Below, one piece after another: positions 5,301 through 6,225 of a stretch of DNA of 6,225 nt; the stretch's first letter is position 1; every line of letters begins with the position of its first letter. The translations under genes were made by a program, and so were the position numbers. A model generated the notes under the pieces. The model saw nothing but the letters and a program-made list of their open reading frames with translations. It made no database searches and had not been told where the DNA came from. The DNA is from Anaerolinea thermophila (GTDB lineage Bacteria; Chloroflexota; Anaerolineae; Anaerolineales; DRKV01). The stretch spans positions 1 through 6,225 of the forward strand of contig DYKW01000062.1 in assembly GCA_020722405.1 (NCBI GenBank), given 5' to 3'.

Positions 5301-6225
5301 AGAGGAATTGGCCTGGGACGACCCCCGCACCGAACTGGATCGCTGGGAGTTTGGCCGCTTCTCGTACCACCGTCCTTCGAGCAACCGCAACGAGATGTGG
5401 GTCCATGATCCGCTCAACCGGATGTTGGATGGCATGTTCATCGGCATACGTCACCTGTACAAGGGTACGTATAACCAGAATATCGTCCTTCACTACCGGG
5501 TAGATTTCTACCAGAAAGTAGATGCTACCTGGATGAGCACGAATGACACTTCGGTTTCCGTACCGCCTAATAGCAGCGTGCCTTTGACCGCTACGGTGAA
5601 TGTGCCTGCGGACATGTCGGCCGGGATGTACGAAGCCGCCATCGAAATTCAAGATCCCGGTATGGCACCCACCTACCCCGCCAACACGATCGTCATTCCG
5701 GTGACCCTCAACGTTGGTGCCCAGTTTGCTTCTGGCATGACCCTGGGTGGCAAGGCGGTATACAACAGTCCCTACAACGCCAACAGTCTCTACAACAATG
5801 CGGCCGTACGCGGCCTGTTTGACTGGAGCTGGCGGGCTGAATCCGGTGACTGGCGTTTCTTCTCGGTGGATGTGGATAATCAACCTGTAACCCAGGAGAT
5901 CTTCACCGAAACCTTTGAATCCTGGCCGCTCACCGGCTGGCAGGTAATCACCAACACCAACGAATCCTGGCACTCCAACGTATGGTGGGGAGAAGGCAAC
6001 AAGACCGCTCCCTATGGCAGCGGGATGTCGGCGGACATCAGTGCAGATGCCTACGGTGACGGACTGGATGGCGAGTTGTGGTCCCCGTCGCTCGATTTGA
6101 GCAGCGCCACACAACCGGTGTTGACCTTTGCCAATAACTTCCAGGACTGGGCAGGAGATGGCGATGCCTGGGTGGATGTCTCCACCGACGGCGGCACAAC
6201 CTGGACGAATGTGGCGTACTGGACG
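2350..6225 (+). CDS. Secreted S8 family (subtilisin-like) serine peptidase, C-terminally cut by the window edge
   Basis: An extracellular endopeptidase, probably degrading external protein; its substrate is unknown. The frame is open for 1292 codons with no stop. GGAGGAG (2337-2343) 6 nt before the ATG sets the start. Order of parts: signal peptide (KLWR then a hydrophobic core 11-28, likely cut after VAA at 34); Pro/Ala-rich linker (36-95); inhibitor-like propeptide (about 112-181); catalytic domain (about 248-790) with Asp270 in VAVLDDGID, His507 in SHGTQ, oxyanion Asn602 in NSYG and nucleophile Ser739 in GTSRSAP. Asp and His are 237 residues apart against about 32 in subtilisin, so the domain carries a roughly 200-residue insertion. 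The insertion holds acidic VDVDDDHDF (415-423) and DMNGDGIAD (452-460), probably calcium sites, and Cys342/Cys348. I recall similar insertions in pyrolysin/TPPII-like and Chloroflexota subtilases. Then follow beta-sandwich regions (about 825-890, 1056-1123), an EF-hand-like loop (951-963), and from 1185 a jelly-roll domain (ETFESWPLTGW, WSPSLDLS) of choice-of-anchor J type. A cell-surface anchor may lie beyond the window. Confidence 0.93.
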   Translation, partial: MHNTMQKLWRITSVVMVLLLVFTPVLSMPTRVAAQDSNPPEKKAPTSLDATGKAPVAQPQKVEPPAPLAARGVTPEEALAKIHPDLRDAAQKAAPAFAQPDIQAANAAAEPLMIEVIFKVNAREGLPDLNPYFVDGNFFARPPFGKGETQTQIVFGLADPAVLLKIASMAEVDYILPVVLERNAQPDDYPYDDQNPAPTFGPADWANLRANADKLRAGSLPWKDAKAYGDGGKLIRPADWFEVTPEGPHKAESAWARGYDGSGVSVAVLDDGIDAAHPDLMGTQRIYSSTVHSDYNGWPVVFSPISMLLYVFDNLFHTTYIANGFPGAHYVDTSATPATSPCGVGISCFTFTPLIDYGMPGVTHNYIISDSMTTSGIVHVGTHPDNDFRDYLWGERPAVIVTDPNTPGVYDTVYVDVDDDHDFRDEKPLTRADTTNTTTLAATYNNMVSYRDMNGDGIADVSGAMLYFIADGSTPIPASDWLYGGLVPSNGDLVAFSGGTFDRDYSHGTQCASNIAGQGVTDAFLPTFSDLPGSGKPAGAVYGMAPGAKLVNISDIYYNFDSSVLDAYTFAAIGYDGIDQTGWDFLNGGYTTDTDGIQVTTNSYGSSAQDNDGWEYEGQYVTEVQYKYAPHLQFTFSTGNGAPAYGTVAPPSPGTAIGVGASTEYGSTGWDSITSTMQIMNNDVTPFSNRGPGARGTSGTDVVAGGAFAAGAEQLNYYVYPTWGVLDGNRAWASWGGTSRSAPVAGGILALIYQAYKDANGDWPDFLTAKNLLMSSATDLNYDTFTQGAGSVNGDMGTLIASGEYGLYASGDEWQPGDFRGDDYPGFAHIAYPGKTYTTTFDINNPTTRTITATVSDNWMQLVNSQTFSVTITPAMVAAESAYGAANRDNFFKAFNFFIPLQGFGTADKVSIPTGTDLMVVRQMYDYDALDPEDDYSWNNRFYLTVYNWKDVNGDSNVWEDKDGNGVVNFINDPSTFGTQADGAEELAWDDPRTELDRWEFGRFSYHRPSSNRNEMWVHDPLNRMLDGMFIGIRHLYKGTYNQNIVLHYRVDFYQKVDATWMSTNDTSVSVPPNSSVPLTATVNVPADMSAGMYEAAIEIQDPGMAPTYPANTIVIPVTLNVGAQFASGMTLGGKAVYNSPYNANSLYNNAAVRGLFDWSWRAESGDWRFFSVDVDNQPVTQEIFTETFESWPLTGWQVITNTNESWHSNVWWGEGNKTAPYGSGMSADISADAYGDGLDGELWSPSLDLSSATQPVLTFANNFQDWAGDGDAWVDVSTDGGTTWTNVAYWT

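Noticed and set aside
4258..6114. 618-codon open frame on the minus strand opposite the peptidase
   Set aside because: It is codon-aligned antisense to an intact S8 peptidase, and such a frame stays open whenever the sense gene avoids TTA, CTA and TCA codons. Its end at 4258 coincides with a sense TCA codon. The translation is Gly/Val/Arg-rich with no recognisable domain. Minus-strand frames at 3634-4242, 3274-3612, 3004-3225 and 2491-2799 share the same phase and explanation.
1..6225. CRISPR arrays, insertion-sequence transposases, toxin-antitoxin or defence genes
   Set aside because: No regularly spaced repeats, transposase signatures or paired small genes are visible; the window is a tRNA gene, glgC and a secreted peptidase with spacers.

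Overview
The window reads as an ordinary chromosomal segment of a free-living bacterium. Chloroflexota (Anaerolineae/Caldilineae-like) is my best guess. The reasons are a cyanobacterial/plant-type GlgC, a very large secreted subtilase ending in a jelly-roll (choice-of-anchor J-like) domain, a strong Shine-Dalgarno preference, and degenerate intergenic repeats of a kind common in that phylum. Planctomycetota cannot be excluded from sequence alone.

Layout, all on the plus strand. Positions 1-250 are non-coding, with small stem-loops and degenerate G/C-rich repeat remnants. A near-consensus sigma-70-type promoter (255-283) drives a tRNA-Leu with anticodon CAA (296-381, CCA encoded). After a 155-bp spacer with two small stem-loops and a possible promoter comes glgC (537-1793), a full-length ADP-glucose pyrophosphorylase for glycogen synthesis. 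A 556-bp non-coding gap (1794-2349) follows. It holds a palindrome-rich stretch with a group-II-intron-like hairpin motif, a second strong promoter (1977-2006), a convincing intrinsic terminator (2156-2195), an isolated perfect 12-nt Shine-Dalgarno sequence (2224-2235), and further stem-loops. From 2350 to the window edge runs one uninterrupted frame of 1292 codons. It encodes a secreted S8 (subtilisin-like) serine peptidase with a complete Asp/His/Ser triad and has no stop codon inside the window.

The three genes look functionally unrelated (translation, carbon storage, extracellular proteolysis) and are probably separate transcription units. No undescribed multi-gene system is visible. The most interesting part is the gap before the peptidase: a promoter plus terminator with no gene between them suggests either a small RNA of about 180 nt or a peptidase leader controlled by attenuation, followed by a second, apparently orphan, ribosome-binding site.
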